NCBI GenBank assembly: GCA_030591285.1
Contig: JAUVBH010000021.1
Location: 1 to 11,725 of the forward strand
DNA from: Thermoplasmatota archaeon
GTDB lineage: Archaea > Thermoplasmatota > Penumbrarchaeia > Penumbrarchaeales > Penumbrarchaeaceae
Length of the DNA stretch: 11,725 bases
Reading direction: 5' to 3'
Below are positions 1 through 10,300 of this stretch, piece by piece; the stretch's first letter is position 1; each line of letters begins with the position of its first letter. The notes below the pieces were generated by a model, which ran no database searches, was not told the origin of the DNA, and worked only from the letters and a program-made list of their open reading frames with translations. Position numbers and translations under genes: made by a program.

Positions 1-3000
1 GAACCAACATCAAAGCTCATTGCACCCGGAATGAATACATCATACGAGATCGATGTTGAATCCCTTGGTGTCACAAAGGATATCGATCTAACATACAAAT
101 GGCAGAATTCTGCGGGAACGAACATTTCCACTCCTTCAGGTGCAGCGGCATCCCTGAATATTAACACAATAAATATCGGAGGAGTTGGACACAAGAGTGC
201 TTACCTGAATGTCACTACAACAAGTTCCATGACCGCAGGAACATATTACCTTGCAGTATACGGAAATGATACAGGATATAATGGTAAGGGCAGAAGTACT
301 CAGGTCCTTCTGAGGGTTTCCACCAATCCCGATTTCTTCATGAGTGCATCACCAGAACAAAAAGTGATCTCACCTGGTTCATCCTCAATATATGAAGTAT
401 CCATGGAGACCATTAACAGTTTCTCGAGCGATGTGACACTCAGCGCCAGTGTGGACAGAAGTTCTTCGAGTTTTAATTTTACCTTCTCTCCCACGTTTAT
501 CAACAGTTCCTCATCAATGGCCAACCTGACAGTTACAACATTATCGACCGCACCGGTGGGACTATACAATCTAACGATCCAGGGAACCGGTGGGTCACTG
601 AACAGATATTCCAATGTAACGATCCGGATCACCGAGCCCATAGATATCACCATAGTATCACCAACATTCGAGGAGATCGTTTCTGGTGTCTATATGTTCA
701 AGGCAAGGGCTGGAACACCAACAGAAACCAAGTCGGTCAAGATCACACTCGGAGGAAAGATGCAGAATGCTGGAACATTGAATATGTACTACAGCAGTGC
801 AACCCAGAACTGGGAGAGAGCTGTCAACACTTTCAATTACGCAGATGGAGCCTGTTGGTTCAATATAACTGCCGAGGACTATTCAGGTGGTCTAACCACC
901 TCTGGCCCGCATAATTTCACGCTTTCCAACTCTGCTCCAAATCCAATAATCAATGCTCCAGTGGATCGAACCTATGTCACCGGGAACTCGATGCCTATAT
1001 CGGTCAATACCACCTCATATGTGATCTCCTGCAGGTTCCGAGTGGATCGAAATGCGTGGACGCCCCTAACAAGGAACGTAAACACCTGGACCGGATCATA
1101 TGATACAACACAGATCACTGATGGAGAACATTCCCTCACCATCGAAGCGAAGGATTCCGCCGGTCTCACCGGTGATACTACAATTACTATCTTTGTTGAT
1201 AATAATAGACCAACCTGTAACATCAACTCTCCAATAACCGGGCAGTATATCGAGGGCACCTATACCTTCAGGGTGGTAGCAACCGATACGGTTGGGGTCA
1301 AAAATGTTGATATCAACATATTTGACGAGGACATCACCATTCCCTACAATCCGATCACATCCTCGTACGAGTATACCCTAACAACATCGACCAAAACCGA
1401 TGGTATCTACCAGGTATATGCCACAGCATATGACAATGTAGACCTATCACAGGCCAGTGATACTATCACATTCAGGATCGATAACAACAATCCTTCCCTT
1501 GACATCATACGACCCATGGACGATGAGATCATCGGAGGGATATATAACGTCCAGGTCACCTCCAGTGATACATTCCTGAATAGGGTAGAATACATGATAG
1601 ATTCCACAGGATGGCAGACAATGACCGGAATGGAACCAAACTGGAATCTGCTGATGAACACTTCCATACTGACCGATGGGGATCATACTCTGACCGTTAG
1701 ATCCTTCGACAATTCATCCCACAAGACAGAGCAGTCGGTGGATTTCACTGTGGACAATACAGCCCCTACCTGCAATGTGATATCCCCGTTCGAGGGAGCT
1801 TTCCTGGAGAGTGTATACACATTCAAAGTCTCATCCTTGGACACCGTTGGGATCGAAATGGTCATGATCAATCTGTTCGGGGGCCAGTATCAGACATCTC
1901 TGAACCTCCAGACCGGATATTATGAATACGCTTTCAATACTCTGACCATCGTTGATGGGAACTACAACATCACTGCTTCAACTAAGGACCTCTCAGGTAA
2001 GGTCACCAATAGCAGCCAGGTGAACTTCATGGTCGATAATGAAGCACCGCAGATAACCTTGAACGAGCTTCAAACAGGAGATTACGTGTCAGGTCAATTG
2101 GACTTCAACGTAACGGTTTCAGATCCCTTCTTGAGAGATGTAAGATATTCCGTCGATGGCGGCGAATGGGTCCTGATAAATCAAACATGGGACACCGGTT
2201 CCTTGTTGGATGGTGAACATACTATCAGAATTCAGGCAAGGGATAGAGCTGGACATTCCACAACTCAATCTCTTGACCTTATTGTAGATAACAACCATCC
2301 TGTTTGTGCTGTTAACGCCCCTGTGACCAGTGAATATGTTGAAGGAGCGTATATTTTCAAGGTTTCGGCATCTGACAGTGTTGGGATCGAAAAAGTGGAG
2401 ATCCAGGTGTTCGGCAGCATCTTCTCTATGTCCTATTCAGCAACCTCTGGTTACTATGAATATACTACTGATACATCGATCAGAGCAGATGGCACCTACA
2501 ACTGTTTCGCGATGGCCTACGATCAGAGCGGCAAGACAAACACATCCACCAATGTCAGCTTCCAGATCGATAACACTGCGCCCGTATTGAGGGTGTTCCA
2601 TCCCATCGAGGGAGAGTTCTTGGAAGGGCTTGAAACACTGAACATCTCTGCAACAGATGTTTTCATAGACAAAGTGGAATACAACGTGGATGGCTCAGGA
2701 TGGATCGATGCAGATATAGCCCTCAATACTACGTTATTCGGAGATGGGGGCCATACAATAAGTTTCAGAGCCATTGATCTATCAGGGCATACCACCACAA
2801 CGACCTTGACAGTGAAGTTCGATAACAACAATCCAACGGGTATGCTCGCAGCTCCAGCCACCAACCAATATATTGAGGACACATTCATGTTCTCGGTAGC
2901 AGCTAACGATGTTGTTGGTATCGACAATGTCCAGATCATTGTCTTCAACTCTACACTTGAGATGAACCTCAACTCAGGTACAGGAAGTTACGAGTACAGG

Positions 3001-5898
3001 ACCGACACCAGGCTGATCGAGGATGGGACATACGATGTTTGGGTGAATATTACCGATCTATCTGGAAAATACATACTACTTGGCCCAAGGACATTCTATG
3101 TGGACAATCACGCACCAACTCTAGCAGTGATATATCCAGCTGCATGGTCCTACCTTGAGGGAATGGAAGAGATCAGGGTCAATGTTACCGATGTCTTCCT
3201 TGACAAGGTAGAATACAATGTGGACAGCACCGGTTGGATATCCATCAACGAAACACTCAACACATCAATGTTGGGAGATGGGGATCATTCGATCGAGATC
3301 AAAGCAATGGATAAAGCAGGACATACCACAGCATCCACGATACATGTTGTCGTTGATAACACAGCACCCTATGCGGCAATTAATTCTCCAGCTGAGGAAC
3401 AGTTCATTAATGGTATCTACCTTTTCCAAGCTGTCGCATCCGACATAGTAGGGATCAGATCCGTCAAGATCGATATCTTAAACCGATCACTGGATATGAA
3501 CTATAACTCTGGCACAGGCTACTATGAGTTCCAGACCGATACTTCCCTGGACCTGGATGGCAACTACTCGATCATGGTGCAAGTAACAGATCTTTCCGGA
3601 AAGGTAACCATTGTGGGACCCAGGTATTTCCAGATAGACAACTATGTTCCAGAACTGGAGGTCTACAATATCCATAATGGAGATATCCTGTCGGATCAGG
3701 TTATGTTCAACTATACTGCGAATGACATATTCCTCAAGATAGTGGAATATGAGATAGATAACAGTGGTTGGAAAGGGATCGAGGTTCCATTCAACACGAC
3801 AAGGATCGAGGACGGGGACCACACCATTCGTATTAAGGCAACCGACTGGTCAGGAAAATCCACCCTTCTGGAATTCAGTATCATGGTCGATAATCTGGGC
3901 CCTACTTGCACCATCAATTCTCCGGTTGAGGCTGAGTTCGTTGAAGGTGAGATACTGGTCCGGGTCAGTGCTTTCGATCTTGTCGGTGTGGATTATGTTC
4001 TCATAAAGATATACAACCTGGAAGCACGGGTACCATTCAACGCACAGACAGGATATTACGAATATACTTCCAATACCATTACCTGGGGTACTGGTGAGGA
4101 TGGTGTAAGGAACGTTACAGCTACGGTCTATGATCTGACAGGTAAATCCTACACCTTTGGTCCAGTGAACTTCAACGTAGATAATAGGCCACCGACCATC
4201 AATATCAATTCACCCCAGGAAGGGGCAGTTGTGTCAGGTCTGTTCTTCTTCGATGTTGAGAACGGTGATGTGTTCAAGAAAGGAACTGAATATAACATCG
4301 ATGGTTCCTCATGGCAACCTGTCTCCATCGGCTGGAATACAAAGCTTGTCAACGATGGAATGCATGAGGTCACAATAAGGGCTTCTGACCTGGCCGGTCA
4401 TGTCACCATGGAAACGATCCATATCTATGTGGACAATAATGCCCCCGAGATCGCAATTGCAAGCCCTTCCGAAAACGAGTTCATCGAAGGCACTTACTCC
4501 TTCAGAGTTTCAGCAAGTGACAAGGTCGGGATAACAAAGGTAACCATGAGGATCGGGACCACCCTCAAGGTCATGTCCTATAATACGCAGTCAGGATACT
4601 ATGAGTATACACTGGATACAAGGAGCCTTACCGACGGAACGTATACCATCAATGCTTCCGTAGAGGATGTAGCTGGCAGAGCTGTCACAACCAAGAACTA
4701 TCAGTTCATGGTGGATAACAAACTTCCAGAACTGATCGTCGAGTCACCTGTGAAGGACCAGCTCATCAGCGGGATCTTCGTGGTAAGGGCCAGGACAACA
4801 GATGAATTCCCTGGTCTGGTAAGATATGCCATCGATGGGACGACCTGGTTCGATGTGACAACTCCATGGAACTCCACAATTGTCACTGATGGCCTACACA
4901 CGATAAGCGTCAAGACCCAGGACCAAGCAGGCCATGATACAGTATTCCATGTCAGTGTTATTGTTGATAACAGTGCTCCTGTCATCTCACAAACATCTTT
5001 GACACCAGGACAAGCACTAACGGGTGCCAAAACCATCCGATTCTATGCCTATGACGCCATAGGGATCAGAGAGGTCATGCTATCTGTTGATGATGCAGCG
5101 CCTTTCGAGATCTATCGGGGTGAGGGAGGGATCTTTTACGAGTACCTGATGGATACAAGGATCATCTCAGACGGCGATCACACTTTGACAGTATCAGCCA
5201 CAGATAGAGCTGAAAACATGGACACATCGGTATACGGGATCAAAGTAGACAACAGCGGACCCGAGATATCACTTGATTACTACTGGCTCGAAGGTGATGA
5301 TGAGGTCCGGATAGGCAATGTGAACGGAGGGAACTCGGTCATATTCAAAGCCACGGTCGTCGATCCATCAGGAGTAAGTCATGTGATGATCAATATCGAC
5401 TCCCTTGGCTGGAGAGAGATGGCACCGGATTCAAATGAATCGAACCCAAACACTTTTGTTCTATTCTGGCCAACTGCAGAAGCAGAAGGCGGGGCCCATG
5501 TTTTCCAGATAACCACATCCGACAAACTGGGCAACGAGGCTACCAAATCCGGCCTTATCAATGTGAAGGAGAAGAAGGACAAGATAACATTCCTTGAAGG
5601 TATGAACTCTGCACTCCCATGGATATGGTTCCTCTTCTTCATCATCATCATTATCGCTATCGGCATTCTGGCTTATCTCGGGATCCTCACCAAATGGGCC
5701 CGGGGAGAAGGCAGAGTGAAGGAAGATAAAGCCCCGAGCGATGAACAGGAACCTCCAAAGAAGAGGGAAAACAAACCTATGAAGAAGAGTTCCAATCCAT
5801 TCAAGATCGGTAAAAAGAAGAGTTCAAATGATGATGTTGATGAGTGGGAATCCGAGGATGCACCTGAACCGAAGGACAAAAACATCGATCTGAAATAG
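1..5898 (+). CDS. Giant surface protein with alternating Ig-like repeats, C-terminal membrane anchor (5' end outside window)
   Basis: The frame is open to base 1, so the first ATG (31) is probably internal and the N-terminus is missing; 1965 residues are visible. Residues 1 to about 207 form two beta-rich domains; the second (about 105-207) resembles the NEW3-type domains common in archaeal surface proteins. From residue 208 to about 1860 come about 18 Ig-like domains of the Big_7 kind, most ending in [VIF]DNxxP, with two types alternating. Type A carries VGI..V, GYYEY, DG.Y and D.SGK; type B carries V.Y.[IV]D..GW, NT..L.DG.H and D.AGH. One hydrophobic helix (about 1873-1897) is followed by a roughly 67-residue tail, Lys-rich then acidic. 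N-x-S/T sequons are frequent, as expected for a glycosylated exterior. The predicted topology is repeats outside and tail in the cytosol. A role in adhesion, as a stalk or in the cell coat is inferred; no catalytic motif was seen. The VWA gene follows after 50 nt. Confidence 0.9.
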   Translation, partial: EPTSKLIAPGMNTSYEIDVESLGVTKDIDLTYKWQNSAGTNISTPSGAAASLNINTINIGGVGHKSAYLNVTTTSSMTAGTYYLAVYGNDTGYNGKGRSTQVLLRVSTNPDFFMSASPEQKVISPGSSSIYEVSMETINSFSSDVTLSASVDRSSSSFNFTFSPTFINSSSSMANLTVTTLSTAPVGLYNLTIQGTGGSLNRYSNVTIRITEPIDITIVSPTFEEIVSGVYMFKARAGTPTETKSVKITLGGKMQNAGTLNMYYSSATQNWERAVNTFNYADGACWFNITAEDYSGGLTTSGPHNFTLSNSAPNPIINAPVDRTYVTGNSMPISVNTTSYVISCRFRVDRNAWTPLTRNVNTWTGSYDTTQITDGEHSLTIEAKDSAGLTGDTTITIFVDNNRPTCNINSPITGQYIEGTYTFRVVATDTVGVKNVDINIFDEDITIPYNPITSSYEYTLTTSTKTDGIYQVYATAYDNVDLSQASDTITFRIDNNNPSLDIIRPMDDEIIGGIYNVQVTSSDTFLNRVEYMIDSTGWQTMTGMEPNWNLLMNTSILTDGDHTLTVRSFDNSSHKTEQSVDFTVDNTAPTCNVISPFEGAFLESVYTFKVSSLDTVGIEMVMINLFGGQYQTSLNLQTGYYEYAFNTLTIVDGNYNITASTKDLSGKVTNSSQVNFMVDNEAPQITLNELQTGDYVSGQLDFNVTVSDPFLRDVRYSVDGGEWVLINQTWDTGSLLDGEHTIRIQARDRAGHSTTQSLDLIVDNNHPVCAVNAPVTSEYVEGAYIFKVSASDSVGIEKVEIQVFGSIFSMSYSATSGYYEYTTDTSIRADGTYNCFAMAYDQSGKTNTSTNVSFQIDNTAPVLRVFHPIEGEFLEGLETLNISATDVFIDKVEYNVDGSGWIDADIALNTTLFGDGGHTISFRAIDLSGHTTTTTLTVKFDNNNPTGMLAAPATNQYIEDTFMFSVAANDVVGIDNVQIIVFNSTLEMNLNSGTGSYEYRTDTRLIEDGTYDVWVNITDLSGKYILLGPRTFYVDNHAPTLAVIYPAAWSYLEGMEEIRVNVTDVFLDKVEYNVDSTGWISINETLNTSMLGDGDHSIEIKAMDKAGHTTASTIHVVVDNTAPYAAINSPAEEQFINGIYLFQAVASDIVGIRSVKIDILNRSLDMNYNSGTGYYEFQTDTSLDLDGNYSIMVQVTDLSGKVTIVGPRYFQIDNYVPELEVYNIHNGDILSDQVMFNYTANDIFLKIVEYEIDNSGWKGIEVPFNTTRIEDGDHTIRIKATDWSGKSTLLEFSIMVDNLGPTCTINSPVEAEFVEGEILVRVSAFDLVGVDYVLIKIYNLEARVPFNAQTGYYEYTSNTITWGTGEDGVRNVTATVYDLTGKSYTFGPVNFNVDNRPPTININSPQEGAVVSGLFFFDVENGDVFKKGTEYNIDGSSWQPVSIGWNTKLVNDGMHEVTIRASDLAGHVTMETIHIYVDNNAPEIAIASPSENEFIEGTYSFRVSASDKVGITKVTMRIGTTLKVMSYNTQSGYYEYTLDTRSLTDGTYTINASVEDVAGRAVTTKNYQFMVDNKLPELIVESPVKDQLISGIFVVRARTTDEFPGLVRYAIDGTTWFDVTTPWNSTIVTDGLHTISVKTQDQAGHDTVFHVSVIVDNSAPVISQTSLTPGQALTGAKTIRFYAYDAIGIREVMLSVDDAAPFEIYRGEGGIFYEYLMDTRIISDGDHTLTVSATDRAENMDTSVYGIKVDNSGPEISLDYYWLEGDDEVRIGNVNGGNSVIFKATVVDPSGVSHVMINIDSLGWREMAPDSNESNPNTFVLFWPTAEAEGGAHVFQITTSDKLGNEATKSGLINVKEKKDKITFLEGMNSALPWIWFLFFIIIIIAIGILAYLGILTKWARGEGRVKEDKAPSDEQEPPKKRENKPMKKSSNPFKIGKKKSSNDDVDEWESEDAPEPKDKNIDLK
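622..5580 (+). repeat. Tandem A/B Ig-like domain array, about 534-bp two-domain period
   Basis: Codons for the repeat-ending motif xDNxxP begin at 1195, 1477, 1750, 2032, 2284, 2566, 2818, 3100, 3352, 3634, 3886, 4177, 4429, 4711, 4963 and 5245. Earlier related positions are 622 (IRITEP) and 922 (LSNSAP). Spacing alternates 282 bp (94 aa, type A) and 252 bp (84 aa, type B). Exceptions are the first A (300 bp), the first two B units (273 bp, 91 aa) and the A unit starting at 3886 (291 bp). The last unit, from 5245 to about 5580, is a diverged B-like domain that keeps SLGW and D.LGN. Units are clearly diverged in sequence, so this is an old expansion of a two-domain unit rather than a recent duplication. 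Confidence 0.9.
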
Positions 5899-5916
5899 GA
5901 TAATCTTGAAAGAAGG

Positions 5917-5924
5917 TTAATAAA
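5917..5924 (+). promoter_or_regulatory. Possible TATA box (TTAATAAA) before the VWA gene
   Basis: TTAATAAA lies in the 50-nt gap after the giant gene. A start site about 25-27 nt downstream would fall near 5946, at the beginning of the VWA reading frame, giving a leaderless or nearly leaderless transcript. The gap is short enough that read-through from upstream is equally possible. The assignment rests on position and base composition only. Confidence 0.35.
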
Positions 5925-5942
5925 CACCTAAGTGCAATTAAC

Positions 5943-5948
5943 GGGGGG
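5943..5948 (+). promoter_or_regulatory. G-run acting as possible Shine-Dalgarno; bears on start choice
   Basis: GGGGGG abuts the first ATG (5949), too close to serve it as a ribosome-binding site. The in-frame GTG at 5955 lies 6 nt beyond the run, a normal spacing. Either the transcript is leaderless from ATG 5949 or the true start is GTG 5955, giving a protein two residues shorter. Confidence 0.35.
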
Positions 5949-7346
5949 ATGGACGTGAAAGACGGAGCAAACGCCGCTCCAGGGTGGCGCAGGTCTACCG
6001 CCATATTGGTAATGATAGTGTCTTTGCTCGTTATAGGGACCATATGGTTACCCTTGAAAGGAGGAGCAGATGATGCATACACCGGTGGTGGATATCTCTC
6101 TTCAAGGATCTCTTCTTCCGTTGATGCTATCTGGAGAGCGGGTTCTGATAACGAACCCAGCAACGCCACCATTACCCTAACGGTATCCGGGACCGGAACC
6201 AAAGGTATCACTCTTGCCCCGCAGGATGTTGTCTTCCTGATGGACCATTCCGGTTCTCTGGAAACCTTTGATCCTCAGGTTCTGAGGATACTTGCTACCC
6301 ATGAATATGTGGATAACATGATCGCTCCTTTTGACCGTGCAGTGGTCGCGTTCTTCGATAATGATGCAGAGACCGTCAACAACCATCACCTTTCATATGC
6401 CTACGCACAGGTCCATGCTGACCTGGAAGCCCTTGCCAGATTGACACCACAGGGCCAGACCAATTACGAAGCAGGTATAGAGAAGGCCATCGACGAGTTC
6501 GATGGTTTCGGGGTCGAAGGGAACCAGAAGATCATCGTTTTCTTCACCGACGGTGTCCCGGACCCACCGGAAGCAAATGTAACAATGTCCCAGATGAATG
6601 AAATGGTATCGAAGGATATCAAACTCTATACCATTGGACTTGGACCGTTGGTGGATGATGAGTTACTGGGATGGATGGCCGATTACACAGGTGGTCAGTT
6701 CTATCAGGCCCAGACCGCAAAGGAACTTGTCGAGATATACATGAAAATATCAGACCAGTTCTACAATTTCACAGCTGGTGACAACACCACGGTGGAGCTC
6801 CATTTACATGACGATTTTGAATTTGTAATGGGTTCGGAGAACATCACACAGGGATTCGTTTCGAACTTCACGGGGGATCACTGGATCCTTACCTGGGATA
6901 TCGGAGAGATATTCATTGGACAGAACTGGTCCGTGAAGTTTCAGGTCTCATCATATGAAGGCGATGGGAACCTCAGAGTATTCTCAAGTGAGAGCGAGCT
7001 ACGATCAGACTCCTGGCGAGGTGAGAACATCACCGATGAGTTGCCAGATTTCAAACTGCTTGTGATCAAGGCATTACCTCCACCATTACCACCGCCGCCG
7101 CCACCGCCACCACCTGTAACACCAGCACCGATACCTCCGCCACCATCTGTTCCGGTTGTGGCACCTTCGGTCAACGTGGCACCGGTCATCACAGCAACAC
7201 CGAACGTGACCCCTGTCACCATAGGGCAGACAGCAACAGTTCCGGTGGAATACATGCTCGCAGGTCTTGCAGCGCTGGGTATCGCTAAAAAGACCTCTCT
7301 CAGGAAGAAGATCATAGAGAAACAGAAGGTAGGTGTAGGAGCCTAG
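5949..7346 (+). CDS. Membrane-anchored VWA-domain protein with polyproline stalk
   Basis: The product has 465 residues. Residues 17-36 form a hydrophobic helix after Arg-Arg, either a signal peptide or an anchor. A von Willebrand factor A domain covers roughly residues 92-265. Its MIDAS is complete: DHSGS at 99-103 (Asp99, Ser101, Ser103), Thr171 in QTNYEAG and Asp201 in FFTDG, so metal-dependent ligand binding should be intact. A beta-sandwich-like region with sequons follows (about 265-370). A Pro-rich stretch (about 376-400) then leads to a short hydrophobic segment (about 433-445) and a tail of roughly 20 residues with many Lys and Arg. The domain is predicted to be outside the membrane. 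Its gene lies 50 nt after the giant Ig protein and 7 nt before the membrane AAA+ gene, which suggests a joint role. The partner ligand is unknown. The start could be ATG 5949 or GTG 5955. Confidence 0.88.
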   Translation: MDVKDGANAAPGWRRSTAILVMIVSLLVIGTIWLPLKGGADDAYTGGGYLSSRISSSVDAIWRAGSDNEPSNATITLTVSGTGTKGITLAPQDVVFLMDHSGSLETFDPQVLRILATHEYVDNMIAPFDRAVVAFFDNDAETVNNHHLSYAYAQVHADLEALARLTPQGQTNYEAGIEKAIDEFDGFGVEGNQKIIVFFTDGVPDPPEANVTMSQMNEMVSKDIKLYTIGLGPLVDDELLGWMADYTGGQFYQAQTAKELVEIYMKISDQFYNFTAGDNTTVELHLHDDFEFVMGSENITQGFVSNFTGDHWILTWDIGEIFIGQNWSVKFQVSSYEGDGNLRVFSSESELRSDSWRGENITDELPDFKLLVIKALPPPLPPPPPPPPPVTPAPIPPPPSVPVVAPSVNVAPVITATPNVTPVTIGQTATVPVEYMLAGLAALGIAKKTSLRKKIIEKQKVGVGA

Positions 7347-7353
7347 GGATGGG
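7347..7353 (+). promoter_or_regulatory. GGATGGG element between VWA and AAA+ genes; start-deciding
   Basis: These seven bases are the whole gap between the VWA stop (TAG, 7344-7346) and the first ATG at 7354. The GGG at 7351-7353 abuts that ATG but lies 6 nt before a second in-frame ATG at 7360. This is the same arrangement as at the preceding gene, and it favours 7360 as the ribosome-selected start. Confidence 0.35.
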
Positions 7354-10300
7354 ATGAAAATGAACATCAATAGGTTTAGAGGAAGGACGTCGGTCCTTGG
7401 TATCTTTGCGTTGGTGCTGATCGCACTGATGCTATTAGGGAACATTCCAGGGACGAATGGAGAGTGGTCCACCTCGGTATTCGAAGAACAGATCGATATC
7501 GAGAGGAGTCCCGACCACTTGGAGGACAGGGCTCCCTTCAATGGAGAGAACCTGCACCTAACTATTACCTCAAAGAACAACCAGATGATCAATGCAGCCA
7601 ACGTTTGGGTATGGGTGTATTATCAAGGAACCCTCCAGACGGAGGGAGCTTTCACATTTCTCAGGATCAACCAGACAGTCATGGAAGTGGATGTTCAGGG
7701 TTATCCTGGAGGATACAACGTTCAGTATGAGGTCAATGCATTCGATGAGCGCAACTCCCCTGTAAGATCAACAAGGTACTCCTACACCGTGATCGAGAAC
7801 GGCTCCTGGATAGACACAGATTTCGAAAACAACATCATTCTTTCATGGGGCCCACAGGAACCAGCGAACGGTCAGGATATTACGATCAACATAACTTCAC
7901 GCGATCCGCTGGTTGCCATTGAAAGGGCTGATCTGTTCTATACCGTGAATATTCTAGATCAGGACCCGGTGGACGGTGTAGCATATTTCGAGGTCGTTAA
8001 CTCCACCCATATGACCGCTAAGGTCATCACTTATCCTCCCGGTTCAAGGATCAGTTTCCACGTTGAGGCCTATGATCAATATTTCCACAATGTGGTATCG
8101 GACAATTTTGTTTACGAGTATCCAAGGCCGCCGATCCTGGATCCGGTTTTCCAGGGTATTCTTTTCATCATACTGAAGGATGAGGCAGAGAACGTTCCTG
8201 CCAACCAGGCTGTTGTTGTATTCGCTAACAACACATACCAGTACGAGACAGTTACCGTCAATGGAATGGCCTTCACCAATTCAACTGTCTATCAGGGTGA
8301 CTACAGGATAGATATCATCTACAACGGGAAAAAGGTCACCAAGACTGTCAGTGTCCCGCGTAATGATGGTTCTTTCACATTCCAGTTCGGTGTCAACCAG
8401 AAAACCTACATGGTCGCTGACGAAGCCGAGGATAGACCATACATCAGAGAGATCATCGGATTTGTCCTTGCATTCGGTTTCCTTATTGGACTATTCTATC
8501 TGGCTCATAAGATAAAAGAGACAAGGGAAGCCATGAACGAACGAAAGAAGAAGACCAGAAGAAGAGTGGACAAAGAGGTAGAGGACAAGTGGTACGAGAA
8601 GCTCATTCAGGATGAAGAACTGAAAGAGAAGGTAGTTCGATGTGCTGGAATTCTACTCCTATCTCTTCTGGGTTTGTTCTGGGCTCCCTTCTTCCCATGG
8701 TGGATGGTCCTAATATCGGCTGCTTTCCTTACAGCCATTGCCTACAAGTATCCGTTCATATCCATGCTTGTAATGGCAGTGCTTGTTACCTCAGCTGTTT
8801 CATATCAATCAAAGGAGTTCGGCTGGGTCTTCCTGGTGTTCTCACTTATAGTGATGATAGGTGGTTTCTTTGACTGGAGATTTGCCTATCTGAGCTTCTT
8901 AACAGTATTCGCTGCCGGTTTCGGACTTGGATTTGCTGTTCCAATGGTGGCTGCTGTAACATTCTCACTCTTCCTAGGAACAACAGTTCTGATAACTGCC
9001 GGGCTCTTTTTGCTAATAGTAACTCCATCAGGAACGTTCCAATGGTTCTCGTTCCTGGCAGTTCCCACCCATGAAAAGAGCTTCGTTCAGTTCGATAAGG
9101 GAATAGAATCCGGTTGGAGCCCCATTGACTTCATAAATTCGATCGGGGACCTCACAACTGTTGATACGAACATTCTTTCCACGGTCTTGCAGGAGACAAT
9201 GGGTTCTCTCATTCCTCTCTTTGGGTTGATCGGCTGGGGACTTGCAATGGTCGTGGTCTACTTCCTCTTCAACAAATGGATGAAGGAAGAGATCGAGATC
9301 GACAAGGAGCCCAAGAACTGGGCCATCCGATTGATCCCTGCAGGGATCATCATCATATTTGGAGTTATATCGATCCTCTGGGCAAAGGTGGAATTCACCG
9401 TCTGGTTGATCTTCCCGTTCCTTGCAGTAATCCCAGCTACATTGATACCATTCGGTATCAGAGCTGTAGGTGAGGAAGCATTACCGATGCAGTATGGAGT
9501 GGTGGGCATCACCTCCTCGGATGTAGGAAAGAAGATCTCTGATATGGTAGGTTTCAAGAGTACATCGTTCAATGATATCGGTGGTCTTGAGGATGTCAAA
9601 AGGGAGGTTAAGAACGCTCTCATGGTTCCTCTCCTCGAACCGGAGATGGCAACCAAATATGGTGTGAAACCATCCAAGGGTTTGCTCCTCTTTGGTCCTC
9701 CTGGCTGCGGTAAGACCCTTATGCTTAAGGCTGTCGCTTCAGATCTGAACGTGGAGATGATCGGTGTAAAGTGTTCCGATGTCATGTCCAAATGGTATGG
9801 AGAATCCGAGGGACTAATAGCATCACTTTATGAAGAAGCAAGAGCAAGGAGTCCCTGTATCCTGTTCTTCGATGAGATCGATGCAATTGCCAAGAGGAGG
9901 GACTTCTACTCAACCGATGATGTTACTCCCAGGGTATTGTCCATAATGCTTTCTGAGATGGATGGAATGGATGATGCCGAGGGAATTATCATCGTTGCAA
10001 CCACGAACATGCCGGACCTTGTTGATCCAGCCCTCATGAGGCCAGGTAGGTTCGATAAGGTGATCTATGTGCCACCACCGGACAAGGCCTCCAGAGGAGA
10101 GATTCTGAAGGTCCACCTCAAAGGCAAGTTCGTGTCTGATAATATCGATACCGGTACTCTGGCCAAATCCACAAAAGGTTTCTCCGGAGCAGATCTTGCA
10201 AATCTAGTGAGAGAAGCTTCCTCCTTTGGATTGGAGAGAGCTCTCGAGACCAGGAAACCTCAGCCCATAACCATGCAGGACCTTGTAAAGGTCCTGGATG

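Noticed and set aside
2523..2972. 149-codon minus-strand frame inside the repeat array
   Set aside because: Similar frames recur opposite other repeat units, as expected from shared codon patterns. There is no promoter or family resemblance.
5801..6211. 136-codon minus-strand reading frame spanning the end of the Ig gene and the start of the VWA gene
   Set aside because: It lies opposite two well-supported genes, crosses their intergenic gap and has no recognisable motif or promoter. Its Ser-rich and hydrophobic composition is the complement of the genes beneath.
7086..7601. 171-codon minus-strand frame rich in Cys, Arg and Trp
   Set aside because: It is the complement of the polyproline codons (CCX runs) and of the start of the ATPase gene. 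The biased composition is explained by those codons.
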